The notes: generated by a model from the sequence alone, not told the origin. A DNA stretch of 64,000 nt from Methylobacterium sp. Leaf91 (GCF_001422815.1 NZ_LMMP01000004.1:62001-126000), one strand, 5' to 3'. Numbered from the stretch's first letter, positions 30,055 through 40,871 are shown. A program made the numbers and translations.

Positions 30055-30885
30055 ATGAAAATCCGGACCGGCTACACGATCGGCTACGACACGTTCGGCC
30101 CGACGCCGATCACCCTGATGCTCAACGTCCACCCGTCCAGGGCGGGTGATCTGCTGACACCGGAAACGATGACGATCGAGCCGCCGGTGGAGGCTCACAG
30201 CTACCTCGATCCGTTCGGCAACGTCTGCACCCGCATCCTCGCCCCCGGTGGCCGGATCACGGTGTCGGCCGATTTCACGATCGAGGATTCCGGCGAGTTG
30301 GACGAACTCGTGCCCGAGGCGAAACAGCATCCGGTGCAGGATCTTCCGGACGACGTCATGCCGTTCCTGCTCGGCAGCCGCTATTGTGAGACCGACAAGC
30401 TCTCGAACATCGCCTGGGGTCTCTTCGGCACCACACCCGAGGGTTGGGCACGGGTCCAGGCGATCCACGATTTCGTGCACCGGCACATCAAGTTCGATTA
30501 CCAGCAGGCCGACGCCACCCGCACGGCTTTCGAAGCCTACACCCAGAAGATCGGCGTCTGCCGCGATTTCACGCATCTCGCCGTCGCCTTCTGCCGATGC
30601 ATGAACATCCCGGCCCGCTACTGCACCGGCTATCTCGGCGATATCGGCGTGCCCGTGGTGCCGCCGGGCGACTTCTCGGCCTGGCTCGAAGTCTATCTCG
30701 ATGGGCGCTGGTTCACCTTCGACGCCCGCAACAACAAGCGCCGCATCGGCCGCATCCTCATCGCGCGAGGCCGCGACGCCACCGACGTGGCGATCTCCAC
30801 GAGCTTCAGCACGGCCCTGCTCGCGAGCTTCGACGTGCATACCGACGAGATCAGCGAGACCGGCGAATTGACCCCCATCGCCTGA
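30055..30885 (+). CDS. Transglutaminase-like protein with altered catalytic His
   Basis: A 276-residue cytoplasmic protein of the bacterial transglutaminase-like superfamily. The N-terminal half (residues 1-100) is a beta-rich domain (RTGYTIGYDTFGPTPITLML). The core has VQAIHDFVHRHIKFDY, the nucleophile segment QKIGVCRDFTHLAVAFCRCM (Cys169) and WLEVYLDGRWFTFDARNN (Asp223). Where most relatives have HAW there is SAW (Ser208). The start at 30055 was chosen because the open frame upstream is Arg/Ala-rich and unlike the family. Activity is uncertain: protease, amidase or a non-enzymatic role. Confidence 0.88.
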   Translation: MKIRTGYTIGYDTFGPTPITLMLNVHPSRAGDLLTPETMTIEPPVEAHSYLDPFGNVCTRILAPGGRITVSADFTIEDSGELDELVPEAKQHPVQDLPDDVMPFLLGSRYCETDKLSNIAWGLFGTTPEGWARVQAIHDFVHRHIKFDYQQADATRTAFEAYTQKIGVCRDFTHLAVAFCRCMNIPARYCTGYLGDIGVPVVPPGDFSAWLEVYLDGRWFTFDARNNKRRIGRILIARGRDATDVAISTSFSTALLASFDVHTDEISETGELTPIA

Positions 30886-31001
30886 AGCGGATCCACGCCG
30901 GATCGACATCCGACCTCCCGCGTTCCGATAGACACATTCCCTCCTCGGCCGGTCCCTCTATCGGATGGTCCGAGGAGGAATGCATCTCTATTGGAGACAG
31001 C

Positions 31002-32072
31002 ATGTCGGACAGGATCAAGGGTACGGCGCTCATCGCCGGTGCGAGCGGCATCGTCGGCAACAACCTCGCCCGTCACCTCGTCGCCGAGGGCTGGAACGTC
31101 CTGGGTCTGGCGCGCCGGCCCGTAGATATCGAGGGCGTGACCCCGGTGACGGCGGACCTGACGGATCCCGCCTCCCTGCAAGCGGCCTTGTCCGACCTCG
31201 CACCGACGCATGTCTTCATCACCACATGGATGCGGCAGGCGACCGAGGCCGAGAATTGCCGCGTCAATGGCGCCATGGTGCGCAACCTCCTCGACGCCCT
31301 GCAAGCGGCTCCGTTGCGCCACGTGGCCCTGGTGACCGGCCTCAAGCACTATCTCGGGCCCTTCGAAGCTTACGGGAAGGGCACGCTGCCGCAGACGCCG
31401 TTCCGCGAGGATCAGGACCGCCTGCCGGTGGAGAATTTCTACTACGTACAGGAGGATGAGGTCTTCGCTGCCGCCAAGCGCCAGGGTTTTGGCTGGAGCG
31501 TGCACCGTCCGCACACCATCGTCGGCTATGCCCTCGGCAACGCCATGAACATGGGCGTGACGCTGGCCGTCTACGCCTCCCTCTGTCGAGAGACCGGACG
31601 CCCGTTCCTGTTCCCGGGCTCACCGCAGCAATGGAACGGCCTGACCGACGTCACCGACGCGCGGCTGCTGGCCCGTCATCTCGCCTGGGCCTCTACCGAT
31701 CCCGCCGCGGCGAACACCGCGTTCAACGTGGTCAACGGCGACGTCTTCCGCTGGTCGTGGATGTGGGGCCGCATCGCGGAATGGTTCGGCCTGGAGCCGG
31801 CGCCCTATCCGGGTGCGGCGACACCCCTCGAAGAGCAGATGGCCAAGGACGGGCCGGTCTGGAGGGATCTGGCTGAGCGCCACGGGTTGGTCGAGTCCGA
31901 TCTCGACCGTCTCGCCTCCGCATGGCACACCGATGCGGATCTCGGCCGACCGATCGAGGTGGTCACCGACATGGCGCGCAGCCGCCGGCTCGGCTTCCTC
32001 GATTATCAGCCCAGCGACGACAGTTTCCTCGACCTGTTCGGCCGGTTGCGGACCGAAAAAGTCATTCCCTGA
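31002..32072 (+). CDS. SDR family oxidoreductase (PRISE / iridoid-synthase-like)
   Basis: A 356-residue atypical short-chain dehydrogenase/reductase. The Rossmann nucleotide motif is GASGIVGNNLARHL near the N-terminus, followed by GLARRPVDIEGV; the Arg-Arg favours NADPH. Later blocks VALVTGLKHYLGPFEAYGKG, ENFYYVQEDEVF and WSVHRPHTIVGYALGNAMN match the PRISE group (progesterone 5-beta-reductase/iridoid synthase-like), where the catalytic Lys is in TGxKHY and the Tyr in FYYxQED. These reduce enone C=C bonds. Bacterial substrates are unknown. GGAGA precedes the ATG at 31002. It is followed by an ankyrin gene 29 bases downstream. Confidence 0.9.
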   Translation: MSDRIKGTALIAGASGIVGNNLARHLVAEGWNVLGLARRPVDIEGVTPVTADLTDPASLQAALSDLAPTHVFITTWMRQATEAENCRVNGAMVRNLLDALQAAPLRHVALVTGLKHYLGPFEAYGKGTLPQTPFREDQDRLPVENFYYVQEDEVFAAAKRQGFGWSVHRPHTIVGYALGNAMNMGVTLAVYASLCRETGRPFLFPGSPQQWNGLTDVTDARLLARHLAWASTDPAAANTAFNVVNGDVFRWSWMWGRIAEWFGLEPAPYPGAATPLEEQMAKDGPVWRDLAERHGLVESDLDRLASAWHTDADLGRPIEVVTDMARSRRLGFLDYQPSDDSFLDLFGRLRTEKVIP

Positions 32073-32101
32073 CACAGCATTCACTGAGACAGAAAGTGAC
32101 G

Positions 32102-32662
32102 ATGCAATCCGAAACGCCGGCTTCGCCCAACCCTGCGCTTCCCGAACTCGACTCGGAGACCCTGGCCTTCGCGGGCCGGGTCTTCCAATATGCGCGGGCA
32201 GGGCATGTGGACGAGCTCGAAGAGCTATTCGCTCAGGGACTTCCGGCGAACCTCCTCAATGACAAGGGCGACAGCCTGCTGATGCTGGCCGCCTATAATG
32301 GGCAGGTCGAGACCACGCGCCTCATCCTCGAGAACGGCGGCGACCCCGAGCTCTCCAACGACCGGGGGCAGACGCCGCTCGCCGGCGCCGCCTTCAAGGG
32401 CGACATGGCCATCGTGGAGCTACTGCTGGAGAAGGGCGCGATGATCGACGGCACCGGAACCGGCACGCGCACCGCGCTGATGACGGCGGCGATGTTCAAC
32501 CGCACCGAGATGGTGGAACTCCTGCTGGCGCGGGGTGCCGACCCGGCCAGGCGCGACGGCAACGGGCAGAGTGCCGCGGATCTCGCCCGTTCCATGAACG
32601 CCGCCGACACGCCGTTCCAGCTCGAGGCAGCCATTCGGCTCGCCCGACTGAGCGTCGACTGA
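32102..32662 (+). CDS. Ankyrin-repeat protein
   Basis: A 186-residue protein consisting of about four ankyrin repeats. Visible consensus units: GDSLLMLAAYNGQVETTRLI, LENGGDPELSNDRGQTPLAG, AAFKGDMAIVELLLEKGA and TALMTAAMFNRTEMVELLLA followed by RGADPARRDGNGQSAADLAR. No signal peptide or membrane segment, so probably cytoplasmic. Ankyrin stacks mediate protein-protein contacts; the partner is unknown. It lies 29 bases after the SDR gene and 17 before the PQQ-propeller gene, so these may share a transcript. Confidence 0.93.
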   Translation: MQSETPASPNPALPELDSETLAFAGRVFQYARAGHVDELEELFAQGLPANLLNDKGDSLLMLAAYNGQVETTRLILENGGDPELSNDRGQTPLAGAAFKGDMAIVELLLEKGAMIDGTGTGTRTALMTAAMFNRTEMVELLLARGADPARRDGNGQSAADLARSMNAADTPFQLEAAIRLARLSVD

Positions 32663-32679
32663 AGCCAACCGATCGATGG

Positions 32680-34473
32680 ATGGGGCGTGACGGGATGATC
32701 AAATCATTGGCGATGGTCCGCCGCTCCGTCTTTCCGCTGATGGTGGGCGCCCTGACAATCTCCTCGGGAGCGCGTGCCGAGGAATGGCCGATGTTCGGCC
32801 GCGACCATACCAACCGGCATTTCTCGCCGCTCACGGCCATAGACCGGGGCAACGTCGCCAAGCTGCGCCCGGCCTGGATCTTCCAGACCGGGATCACAGG
32901 CTACTTCCAGGCCGAGCCGGTGGTGGTGGACGGGGTGATGTACGTCTCCACCACGCAGAACCACGTGGCGGCCCTGGAGGCGAAGACCGGGCGGGTGATC
33001 TGGACCTACACCCACAAGGCTCGGACGGAGAAGATCTTCGGGCCGCCCTCGAATCGCGGCGTCGCGGTCTCGGGCGGCAAGGTCTTCGAGGCGACCATGG
33101 ACGGGCGGGTCATCGCCCTCGACGCCAAGACCGGCAAGATCCTGTGGGACCACGAGGCCGTCCGCCCTGAGGAGGGCGAGTCGGAGACCGCGTCCGATCT
33201 CGCCGGAACGCTCGGCGCGGGCGCGATCCAGGGTTCGAGCCGGCTCGGTTTCAAGATGCCGCCTCTCGTGGCCGACGGGCTCGTCATCGTCGGCGTGGCC
33301 GGGGCCGGCTACGGCCTCCACGTGGAGGACGAGAAAGGCGGGCTCGACGGCGGCGCTGTGGTCGGGATCGAGGGCGGCTACGGACGACGCGGCTGGCTCG
33401 CGGCCTACGATGCGGCCACCGGCGAGGAGCGCTGGCGCTGGTACGTCACCAAGGAGGACGGTTGGGAAGGCGGCTTCGTCGAGAAGACCGCCGATGGGGT
33501 GCCGCTCAATCGCGACATTGCCGCCGAGAAGGCGGCCGCGCCCCGGCACAGGGAGGCCTGGAAGGTCGGCGGCGGCTCGCTCTGGATGACCCCGGCCTAC
33601 GATGCCGATCTCGGCCTGATCTATGTCGGCACCGGCAACCCCGCGCCGCAGAATTTCGGCCTCTCGCGGCCGGGCGACAACCTCTACACGATGAGCCTCG
33701 TCGCTCTGGACGTGAAGACCGGAAAGCTGCGCTGGTATTACCAGCAGGTCCCCCATGACGAATGGGGCTACGACGTCGCGAGCCCGCCCTTCCTGCTCGA
33801 TTACGCGACGCCGCAAGGTCCGGTGAAGGCGGTCGCCGAAGCGAGCAAGACCGGCTGGCTCTACGTCCACGACCGGGCGACCGGCACGCTCCTCGGCAAG
33901 TCCGCGCCGCTGACCACGCAGAAGAACCTCTACGCACCGCCCACCGAGACCGGAACCGTCGTCAGCCCCGGTCCCCTCGGGGCGATCTCCTGGCATCCGG
34001 TCGCCTTCGATCCGACGACCAGCATGGCCTATGCCCAGGTCCGTCACGGCGCGACCACCTACACGGTGAGGACTGTCCCCGCCGCCGCCGGCAGGCCGCA
34101 GATCCGTTTCACCGAAACGAGCGAGGCGAAGGGAGAGCCTTCCTTCAGCACGCTCACGGCTGTCGACCTCGCCAAGGGCGGCGCGATCAAATGGTCGGTG
34201 AAGGCGGGAAGCCGCCTTTCGGGCGGCACGCTCGCCACCGCCGGCGGTCTGGTCTTCTCCGGCGAGGAAGACGGTCATCTCGACGCCCATGACGCGGCGA
34301 CCGGCACGGTGCTGTGGCGTTTCCAATGCGGTGCCGGGATCGGCGGGCCGCCGATCACTTATTCGCTGGACGGCCGGCAATACGTGGCCGTGGCGGCCGG
34401 CGGAGCCTCGTTCACCAAGGGCTCGGGTTTCGGCACCGGCGACGCGCTCGTCGTGTTCGCCCTGCCGGACTGA
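32680..34473 (+). CDS. PQQ-type eight-bladed propeller protein, secreted, catalytic Asp replaced
   Basis: A 597-residue periplasmic protein with a signal peptide cleaved near ARAEE. The mature part has the quinoprotein alcohol-dehydrogenase propeller: EEWPMFGRDHTNRHFSPLTA, repeated W-docking motifs such as ALEAKTGRVIWTY, ALDAKTGKILWDH and AYDAATGEERWRW, then GGGSLWMTPAYDADLGLIYV, GTGNPAPQNFG (Asn320, metal ligand position) and VPHDEWGYDVASPP. In methanol dehydrogenases the last motif reads PHDEWDYA/D, where the first Asp after Trp is catalytic; here it is Gly363, while Asp365 sits at the lanthanide-ligand position. No vicinal Cys pair and no cytochrome domain are present. Starts at 32680 or 32695 are both possible. 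Confidence 0.9.
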   Translation: MGRDGMIKSLAMVRRSVFPLMVGALTISSGARAEEWPMFGRDHTNRHFSPLTAIDRGNVAKLRPAWIFQTGITGYFQAEPVVVDGVMYVSTTQNHVAALEAKTGRVIWTYTHKARTEKIFGPPSNRGVAVSGGKVFEATMDGRVIALDAKTGKILWDHEAVRPEEGESETASDLAGTLGAGAIQGSSRLGFKMPPLVADGLVIVGVAGAGYGLHVEDEKGGLDGGAVVGIEGGYGRRGWLAAYDAATGEERWRWYVTKEDGWEGGFVEKTADGVPLNRDIAAEKAAAPRHREAWKVGGGSLWMTPAYDADLGLIYVGTGNPAPQNFGLSRPGDNLYTMSLVALDVKTGKLRWYYQQVPHDEWGYDVASPPFLLDYATPQGPVKAVAEASKTGWLYVHDRATGTLLGKSAPLTTQKNLYAPPTETGTVVSPGPLGAISWHPVAFDPTTSMAYAQVRHGATTYTVRTVPAAAGRPQIRFTETSEAKGEPSFSTLTAVDLAKGGAIKWSVKAGSRLSGGTLATAGGLVFSGEEDGHLDAHDAATGTVLWRFQCGAGIGGPPITYSLDGRQYVAVAAGGASFTKGSGFGTGDALVVFALPD

Positions 34474-34551
34474 CGGTTATCTCGTCACTTCGCATATCCG
34501 CCTCGACGGGCCGAGGAGCGCCTCCGTCATCGACTCCTTGCCGGACATGCT

Positions 34552-34566
34552 CCCCCCCCCCCCCCC
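34552..34566. repeat. Homopolymeric C15 tract
   Basis: Fifteen consecutive C residues in the 209-base gap between the PQQ-propeller gene and the next membrane-protein gene, immediately followed by TTGACC. Such tracts are prone to slippage and to sequencing length error. It lies about 115 bases upstream of the next start codon, where it could affect promoter spacing. Confidence 0.9.
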
Positions 34567-34682
34567 TTGACCGTCGTGATAGGGGGTCGAGGATCGCTAT
34601 CATCGCGTAGACGGCGTGCCATTAGCGTGCTGTCGTCGATAGCGGGGCCAATCGTGTTTGCCCAGCGGCAGGAAGGGACGGC

Positions 34683-35204
34683 ATGAACCCGAACACCCGG
34701 CGATGGGCCATCAGTAGCGTCTTCGGCCTGTTCGTGGGCTGGGCGATCGGCGGGGTGATCTTTCCCGCCCTCACGGCCCTCATCGGCATGATGGTCCGGC
34801 CCAACCCGGGCATGCGGGATGCCGCCATAACCTGGCCGGGACCGGCGGTAGACATGCTGCCCTTCCTCGCCATCGGTCTTCAGGCCAGCGTGGTGATCGC
34901 CGTGACGCTTCTCCTTGCCCGCGTGGGCGATGAGCGTCGACGCATAGGCTGGGGCTGCCTCGCCGTCGGGGGCGCCATCCTCCTGAACGGCATCGTCCTC
35001 CTGGCGGTCACGGGCGTCCTGGGCTGGCTTCTCGACCGGGATTCCGGTGGTGCCAGTGGTGGCGAGGCGAGTGCCGGGTTCTTCCTACTGCTGTTGGGCC
35101 TGCCCTACGCCCTGCTCTGCATCGCGCTGCTGGCGGGCGGGGCGGTGATGCTGCGCAGGCGCCCGCCTTCGCCGCCGCGAGGAACGGGACGGTCCGGACT
35201 GTGA
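34683..35204 (+). CDS. Four-helix membrane protein, unknown
   Basis: A 173-residue hydrophobic protein with about four transmembrane segments: WAISSVFGLFVGWAIGGVIF, MLPFLAIGLQASVVIAVTLL, RIGWGCLAVGGAILLNGIVL and ASAGFFLLLLGLPYALLCIA. Arg-rich loops (DERRR, LRRRPP) suggest the C-terminus is cytoplasmic. No family was recognised. It stands between the PQQ-propeller gene and a thioesterase gene, downstream of the C15 tract. Confidence 0.72.
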   Translation: MNPNTRRWAISSVFGLFVGWAIGGVIFPALTALIGMMVRPNPGMRDAAITWPGPAVDMLPFLAIGLQASVVIAVTLLLARVGDERRRIGWGCLAVGGAILLNGIVLLAVTGVLGWLLDRDSGGASGGEASAGFFLLLLGLPYALLCIALLAGGAVMLRRRPPSPPRGTGRSGL

Positions 35205-35335
35205 GGAAGGCGTGACGACCGCCGTTACCCTTCAAGCGGGTCACCTGTTCGCGCCCGGCCGGATGTGACAGGACGACACAGGCGGCGCGCCGCTTGCATT
35301 GGCAGAGCCGAGATCACAAGAGACCGCACCACCCC

Positions 35336-35761
35336 ATGTCGACCGATGTTTCCGAGCCACGACAGCCCACCGACCGCGGCTCCCCCGTGGTGCGCACGAT
35401 CGCGATGCCTGCGGACACCAATCCGGCCGGGGATATTTTCGGCGGATGGCTGATGGGACAGATGGATCTGGCAGCGGGTAACGTCGCCGCTCGCCGGGCG
35501 CGGGGCCGCTGCGCCACGATATCCGTGGATGCCATGACCTTCCATCGCCCGGTCATCGTCGGCGACGAGGTCAGCATCTATGCCTGGATCGTGAAGGTCG
35601 GCCGCACCTCGCTCCGCATCCAGGTCGAGGTCTGGCGCCGCGAACGCGAGAGCGAGAACACGATGAAGGTGACGGAAGGCCTGTTCACCTTCGTCGCCAT
35701 CGGCAGCGACCGCCGCCCGAGGCCGATCTCGCCCGAGGTCGAAGAGACCTGGGAGGTCTGA
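35336..35761 (+). CDS. Hotdog-fold acyl-CoA thioesterase (YciA-like)
   Basis: A 141-residue hotdog thioesterase hydrolysing acyl-CoA. Characteristic of the YciA/BACH type: RTIAMPADTNPAGDIFGGWL with the catalytic Asn-Pro-x-Gly-Asp segment, then MGQMDLAAGNVAARRARGRC, TISVDAMTFHRPVIVGDEVS and a C-terminal strand GLFTFVAIGSD. The Asp of QMD is the usual catalytic acid. The start at 35336 follows family length. It converges on deoB. Confidence 0.93.
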   Translation: MSTDVSEPRQPTDRGSPVVRTIAMPADTNPAGDIFGGWLMGQMDLAAGNVAARRARGRCATISVDAMTFHRPVIVGDEVSIYAWIVKVGRTSLRIQVEVWRRERESENTMKVTEGLFTFVAIGSDRRPRPISPEVEETWEV

Positions 35762-35794
35762 GTTTCGATCCCACCCGGTTCGGGCGGGACCGCC

Positions 35795-37015
35795 TCACCA
35801 CCACGACGTGCCGCGTCCCAATTCGCCGACGTCGAGATGTCGGGCGATGGAGGCGCCGATATCCGCGAAGGTCTCCCTTCGCCCGAGTGACCGGGCGCCG
35901 AGACCGGGACCGAAGGCCAGGACCGGCACCTGCTCGCGGGTATGCTCCGTCCCCGACCATGTCGCGTCGTTGCCGTGGTCGGCGGTGACGATGCAGACAT
36001 CACCCGCCTCGAGCACCGCATGGATCTCGGGCACGCGCGCATCGAAGCGCTCCAGCTCGGCGGCGTAGCCGGGCACATCGCGGCGGTGGCCGTGTTCCGT
36101 GTCGAAATCGACCAGGTTCAGGAAGACCAGCCCGCCCTCGGGGAGGGTGCGGAACGCGGCCAGCGCCGCATCGAGGCAGGCAACGTTGCCGGCGGCCTTG
36201 ATCTCGCGGCCCGTGGCGCGGTGGGCGAAGATGTCGCCGATCTTGCCGACGCTGACCACAGGGCGTCCCCGCTCGCTCAGGCGGTCGAGGAGGGTTTCGC
36301 CCGGCGGCTGCGTGGCGAAATCCTTGCGGTTCGGGGTACGCCGGAAACCAGTTTCCTCCGAGCCGAGGAAGGGGCGGGCGATGACCCGGCCGATCCGGTA
36401 GGGGTCGCAGATCTCGCGGGCGATCCGACAGAGCTCGTAGAGCCGGTCCAGCCCGAACGTCTCCTCGTGAGCGGCGATCTGGAAGACGCTGTCGGCCGAG
36501 GTGTAGCAGATCGGCTTGCCCGTCCGGACGTGCTCTGCCCCGAGACGCTCGACGATCGGGATACCGGCGGCGTGGCAATCACCGAGGATACCGGGGAGTT
36601 CGCCCCGTTCGATCAGCATTTGGATGAGGGCAGTGGGGAAGGCCGGCACCCTGTCGGGAAAGTAGCCCCAATCCTCGGTGACGGGGGCGCCCGCGATCTC
36701 CCAATGGCCGGAGGGTGTGTCCTTGCCGGGCGCGGTCTCGATGGCATGGCCGTAGGCCCCATCGACCGGACCGGATGGCTCGAGCCCGGGCGGGATGCGG
36801 CCGCTCGCCCCCTCGGCGGTGAGACCGAGGCCGAGACGCGTCAGGTTCGGCAGAGCGAGGGGGCCGGCTCGAAGGCCCGCGCGATCGCCCGCCCCGGCGG
36901 CGCAGGATTCCGCGATATGGCCGAGCGTGTCCGAGCCCTCGTCGCCGTAGCGGGCAGCGTCCGGCCCTCCGCCGATGCCGACCGAATCGAGGACGATGAG
37001 AAAGACGCGCGCCAT
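35795..37015 (-). CDS. deoB: Phosphopentomutase DeoB
   Basis: Interconverts ribose/deoxyribose 1- and 5-phosphates in nucleoside salvage. It is a member of the alkaline-phosphatase superfamily with two Mn ions. Metal-ligand motifs are visible at both ends: [20 protein letters not shown] with [10 protein letters not shown] (phosphorylated Thr of SDTLGH) near the N-terminus and [32 protein letters not shown] near the C-terminus. GHWEIAG and [16 protein letters not shown] are family blocks. 406 residues is standard. It starts 14 bases after the stop of the double ABC ATPase and is probably co-transcribed with it. The upp salvage gene is 7 kb away. Confidence 0.97.
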   Translation of the reverse strand: MARVFLIVLDSVGIGGGPDAARYGDEGSDTLGHIAESCAAGAGDRAGLRAGPLALPNLTRLGLGLTAEGASGRIPPGLEPSGPVDGAYGHAIETAPGKDTPSGHWEIAGAPVTEDWGYFPDRVPAFPTALIQMLIERGELPGILGDCHAAGIPIVERLGAEHVRTGKPICYTSADSVFQIAAHEETFGLDRLYELCRIAREICDPYRIGRVIARPFLGSEETGFRRTPNRKDFATQPPGETLLDRLSERGRPVVSVGKIGDIFAHRATGREIKAAGNVACLDAALAAFRTLPEGGLVFLNLVDFDTEHGHRRDVPGYAAELERFDARVPEIHAVLEAGDVCIVTADHGNDATWSGTEHTREQVPVLAFGPGLGARSLGRRETFADIGASIARHLDVGELGRGTSWW

Positions 37016-37029
37016 GGGTCTCGTCGTGT

Positions 37030-38658
<1,629 letters not shown>

Positions 38659-38771
38659 CGAGGGAAGGGCACCGGGTCCGCGGATTGGGGAAGCCGAGGT
38701 TCTTATAGCGCGGCGCGATGAGATCGGCGAACGGCAATTGATCCGGCGCCAGACCGCATTACAAACGCCCC

Positions 38772-39653
38772 GTGACATCCCTCCGCAGCCTGATCCTCGC
38801 CTGTTGTCTCCTCGCCGCCGCGCCGGCCTCGGCCGAGGTGGCGACGGAAACCGTGGAGCAGGCGCTCTGCCGCCTGATCGAGGATTCGGCCAGGGTGCGA
38901 GGCCTGCCCGTGCCGTTCCTGACGCGGCTGATCTGGCGGGAAAGCAGTTTTCGCGTCACGGCCGTGAGCCCGGTCGGTGCGCAGGGCGTCGCGCAGTTCA
39001 TGCCGGGAACGGCACGCGAGCGCGGGCTGACCGACCCGTTCGACCCGGAGCAGGCGATCCCCCACGCCGCCCATCTCCTCGCCGACCTCAATCGCCAGTT
39101 CGGCAATCTCGGCCTCGCGGCTGCGGCCTATAATGGCGGCGCGGGCCGGGTCTCGGGCTGGCTCGCCGGAACGGGCGGCCTGCCCGCCGAGACACGCGCC
39201 TACGTGATGGCGATCACCGGGGCGCCGGCGGAGGATTGGCGCGGAGGCGCGGCCGTCAACGGAGCCGAGGGAGAGTCTGATGCCCCCAAGAAGGAAGCAT
39301 CGACGGCGGAAGCGCCGAAGACCTGCCTGCAGGTCACCGCCGCGTTGCGGATTCCCTCGCGCGGCGATCGCTTCGCCCTCGGCGGCAACGAGGGGCCGGC
39401 CGCCCCGTGGGGCATTCAGCTCGCCGGGAATTTCTCGAAATCCCTCGCCCTCCAGAGCTTCTCCCGCACCCGGAAGCTCTATGCCGGGGTGATCGGCGAG
39501 GTGCGGCCGATGATCATCGGGACGCGCCTGCGCAGTCGCGGCACGCGCGCCTTCTACCGGATCCGCATCCCGGCCGAGAGCCGGGCGGCGGGCGATATCC
39601 TGTGCGGCCGCATCCGGAAGGTCGGGGGCGCCTGCATCGTGCTGCGCACCTGA
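38772..39653 (+). CDS. Lytic transglycosylase with C-terminal SPOR-like domain
   Basis: A 293-residue periplasmic peptidoglycan lyase. A GTG at 38772 begins a signal peptide (SLRSLILACCLLAAAPASAE). The SLT catalytic domain has LIWRESSFRVTAVSPVGAQG (Glu of ESSF is catalytic), VAQFMPGTARERGL and AAAAYNGGAGRVSGWL. After an Ala/Glu linker, the C-terminal 75 residues end AFYRIRIPAESRAAGDILCG and RIRKVGGACIVLRT, a SPOR-like peptidoglycan-binding fold. Likely role is wall remodelling at division or secretion sites. It is divergent from the ABC gene. Confidence 0.92.
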   Translation: MTSLRSLILACCLLAAAPASAEVATETVEQALCRLIEDSARVRGLPVPFLTRLIWRESSFRVTAVSPVGAQGVAQFMPGTARERGLTDPFDPEQAIPHAAHLLADLNRQFGNLGLAAAAYNGGAGRVSGWLAGTGGLPAETRAYVMAITGAPAEDWRGGAAVNGAEGESDAPKKEASTAEAPKTCLQVTAALRIPSRGDRFALGGNEGPAAPWGIQLAGNFSKSLALQSFSRTRKLYAGVIGEVRPMIIGTRLRSRGTRAFYRIRIPAESRAAGDILCGRIRKVGGACIVLRT

Positions 39654-39735
39654 ATCCAAAAAACCCTTTTTCCGGTCATGAATCCGCCGTGCGGCACGTG
39701 TCATTCGGGTCTTCGTTTCCCCGTTTGAGAGATGC

Positions 39736-40650
39736 ATGACCCGCGCCTTCGCCGCTTTCGCCACTCTCGCCTGCCTCGCTCTGGCCGCCTTCGGGGTCAC
39801 GGCTTGTTCGCCCCTCGCCCTCTTCGATGCCATTGGTCCGCGCGACCAGGGCGGCCGGCTCGCCCAGAAGAGCGCCGCCTTCGGCACCCATCCGCGGCAG
39901 CGCCTCGATGTCTTCACGCCCGTCGGCGGCGCGGCGGATGCGACGGTGCTGGTCTTCTTCTATGGCGGCTCGTGGAAATCGGGCGCGAAGGACGATTACG
40001 AATTCGTCGGTCAGGCCCTGGCGGCCCAGGGTTTCGTCACCGTCATCCCCGATTACCGGGTCTATCCGGAAGTTCGGTTCCCCGACTTCCTCGATGACGG
40101 CGCCGCCGCCATCGCCTGGGTTCGCGACAACATCGCAGAATATGGCGGCGACCCGCGCCGCATCGTTCTCGCGGGCCATTCGGCCGGGGCCTACAATGCC
40201 CTGATGCTCGGGCTCGATCCGCGCTACCTGCGCAAGGCGGGCGTCGACCCGAAGGTGATCCGGGCCGTGGCCGGTCTGTCCGGCCCCTATGACTTCCATC
40301 CTTTCGACCAGGACACCTCAAGGGACGTGTTCGGACAGGCCCCCGACCCAGCGGCGACGCAGCCGATCACCTTCGCCAGCCCTCATTCACCGCCCGCATT
40401 CCTGGCCACGGGCGGCAACGACACCATCGTCCGTCCGCAGAATACCCAGAGCCTCGCGGCGCGACTGCGCGCGGTGCGGGTGCCGGTTCAGGAGCGGATC
40501 TATCCCGGCCTCGACCATGCCGACACGCTTCTGGCCCTCTCGGTCACCTTCCGCTCGAAAGCGCCGGAACTGTCGGAAATGACGACATTCCTCAAGCAAT
40601 ATGCCGGCACTCAACAGCACGTTCGCTCGGTCTCGCGGTGGGACCGTTAG
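39736..40650 (+). CDS. Alpha/beta-hydrolase esterase, putative lipoprotein
   Basis: A 304-residue carboxylesterase-like hydrolase. The N-terminus (LACLALAAFGVTACSPLALF) ends in a lipobox-like GVTAC, suggesting lipid anchoring in the envelope. Catalytic features: oxyanion strand VLVFFYGGSWKSGAKDDYEF (HGGxW-like with Tyr replacing His), nucleophile elbow IVLAGHSAGAYNALMLG, acid in LATGGNDTIVRPQN and the His in YPGLDHADTLLAL. It resembles the BD-FAE/kynurenine-formamidase-like group; the substrate is unknown. It is 30 bases ahead of the DUF1192 gene. Confidence 0.92.
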   Translation: MTRAFAAFATLACLALAAFGVTACSPLALFDAIGPRDQGGRLAQKSAAFGTHPRQRLDVFTPVGGAADATVLVFFYGGSWKSGAKDDYEFVGQALAAQGFVTVIPDYRVYPEVRFPDFLDDGAAAIAWVRDNIAEYGGDPRRIVLAGHSAGAYNALMLGLDPRYLRKAGVDPKVIRAVAGLSGPYDFHPFDQDTSRDVFGQAPDPAATQPITFASPHSPPAFLATGGNDTIVRPQNTQSLAARLRAVRVPVQERIYPGLDHADTLLALSVTFRSKAPELSEMTTFLKQYAGTQQHVRSVSRWDR

Positions 40651-40679
40651 GCGAGCGCCGGAAGACAGGGGGACAAGCC

Positions 40680-40871
40680 ATGCGCGACGACGACACGGAC
40701 CGGCCGAAGCGCACGGTCTCCCATACGGTCGGCGAGAGCCTCGACACCCTCTCCCTCGACGAGATCGCCGAGCGGATCGCCCTGCTGCGCGCCGAGATCG
40801 AGCGCCTGGAATCGGCCCGAACCGGCAAGAAGTCCGCGCTGGACCGGGCATCATCGATCTTCAAACTGTAG
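40680..40871 (+). CDS. DUF1192 family small protein
   Basis: A 63-residue protein of the DUF1192 family, typical of Rhizobiales. The signature is LSLDEIAERIALLRAEIERL followed by the basic Ser-rich end KKSALDRASSIFKL. It is helical, predicted to form a short coiled coil; function unknown. Start taken at 40680 (MRDDDTDRPKR). Its last 11 bases overlap the end of the convergent minus-strand gene. Confidence 0.87.
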   Translation: MRDDDTDRPKRTVSHTVGESLDTLSLDEIAERIALLRAEIERLESARTGKKSALDRASSIFKL

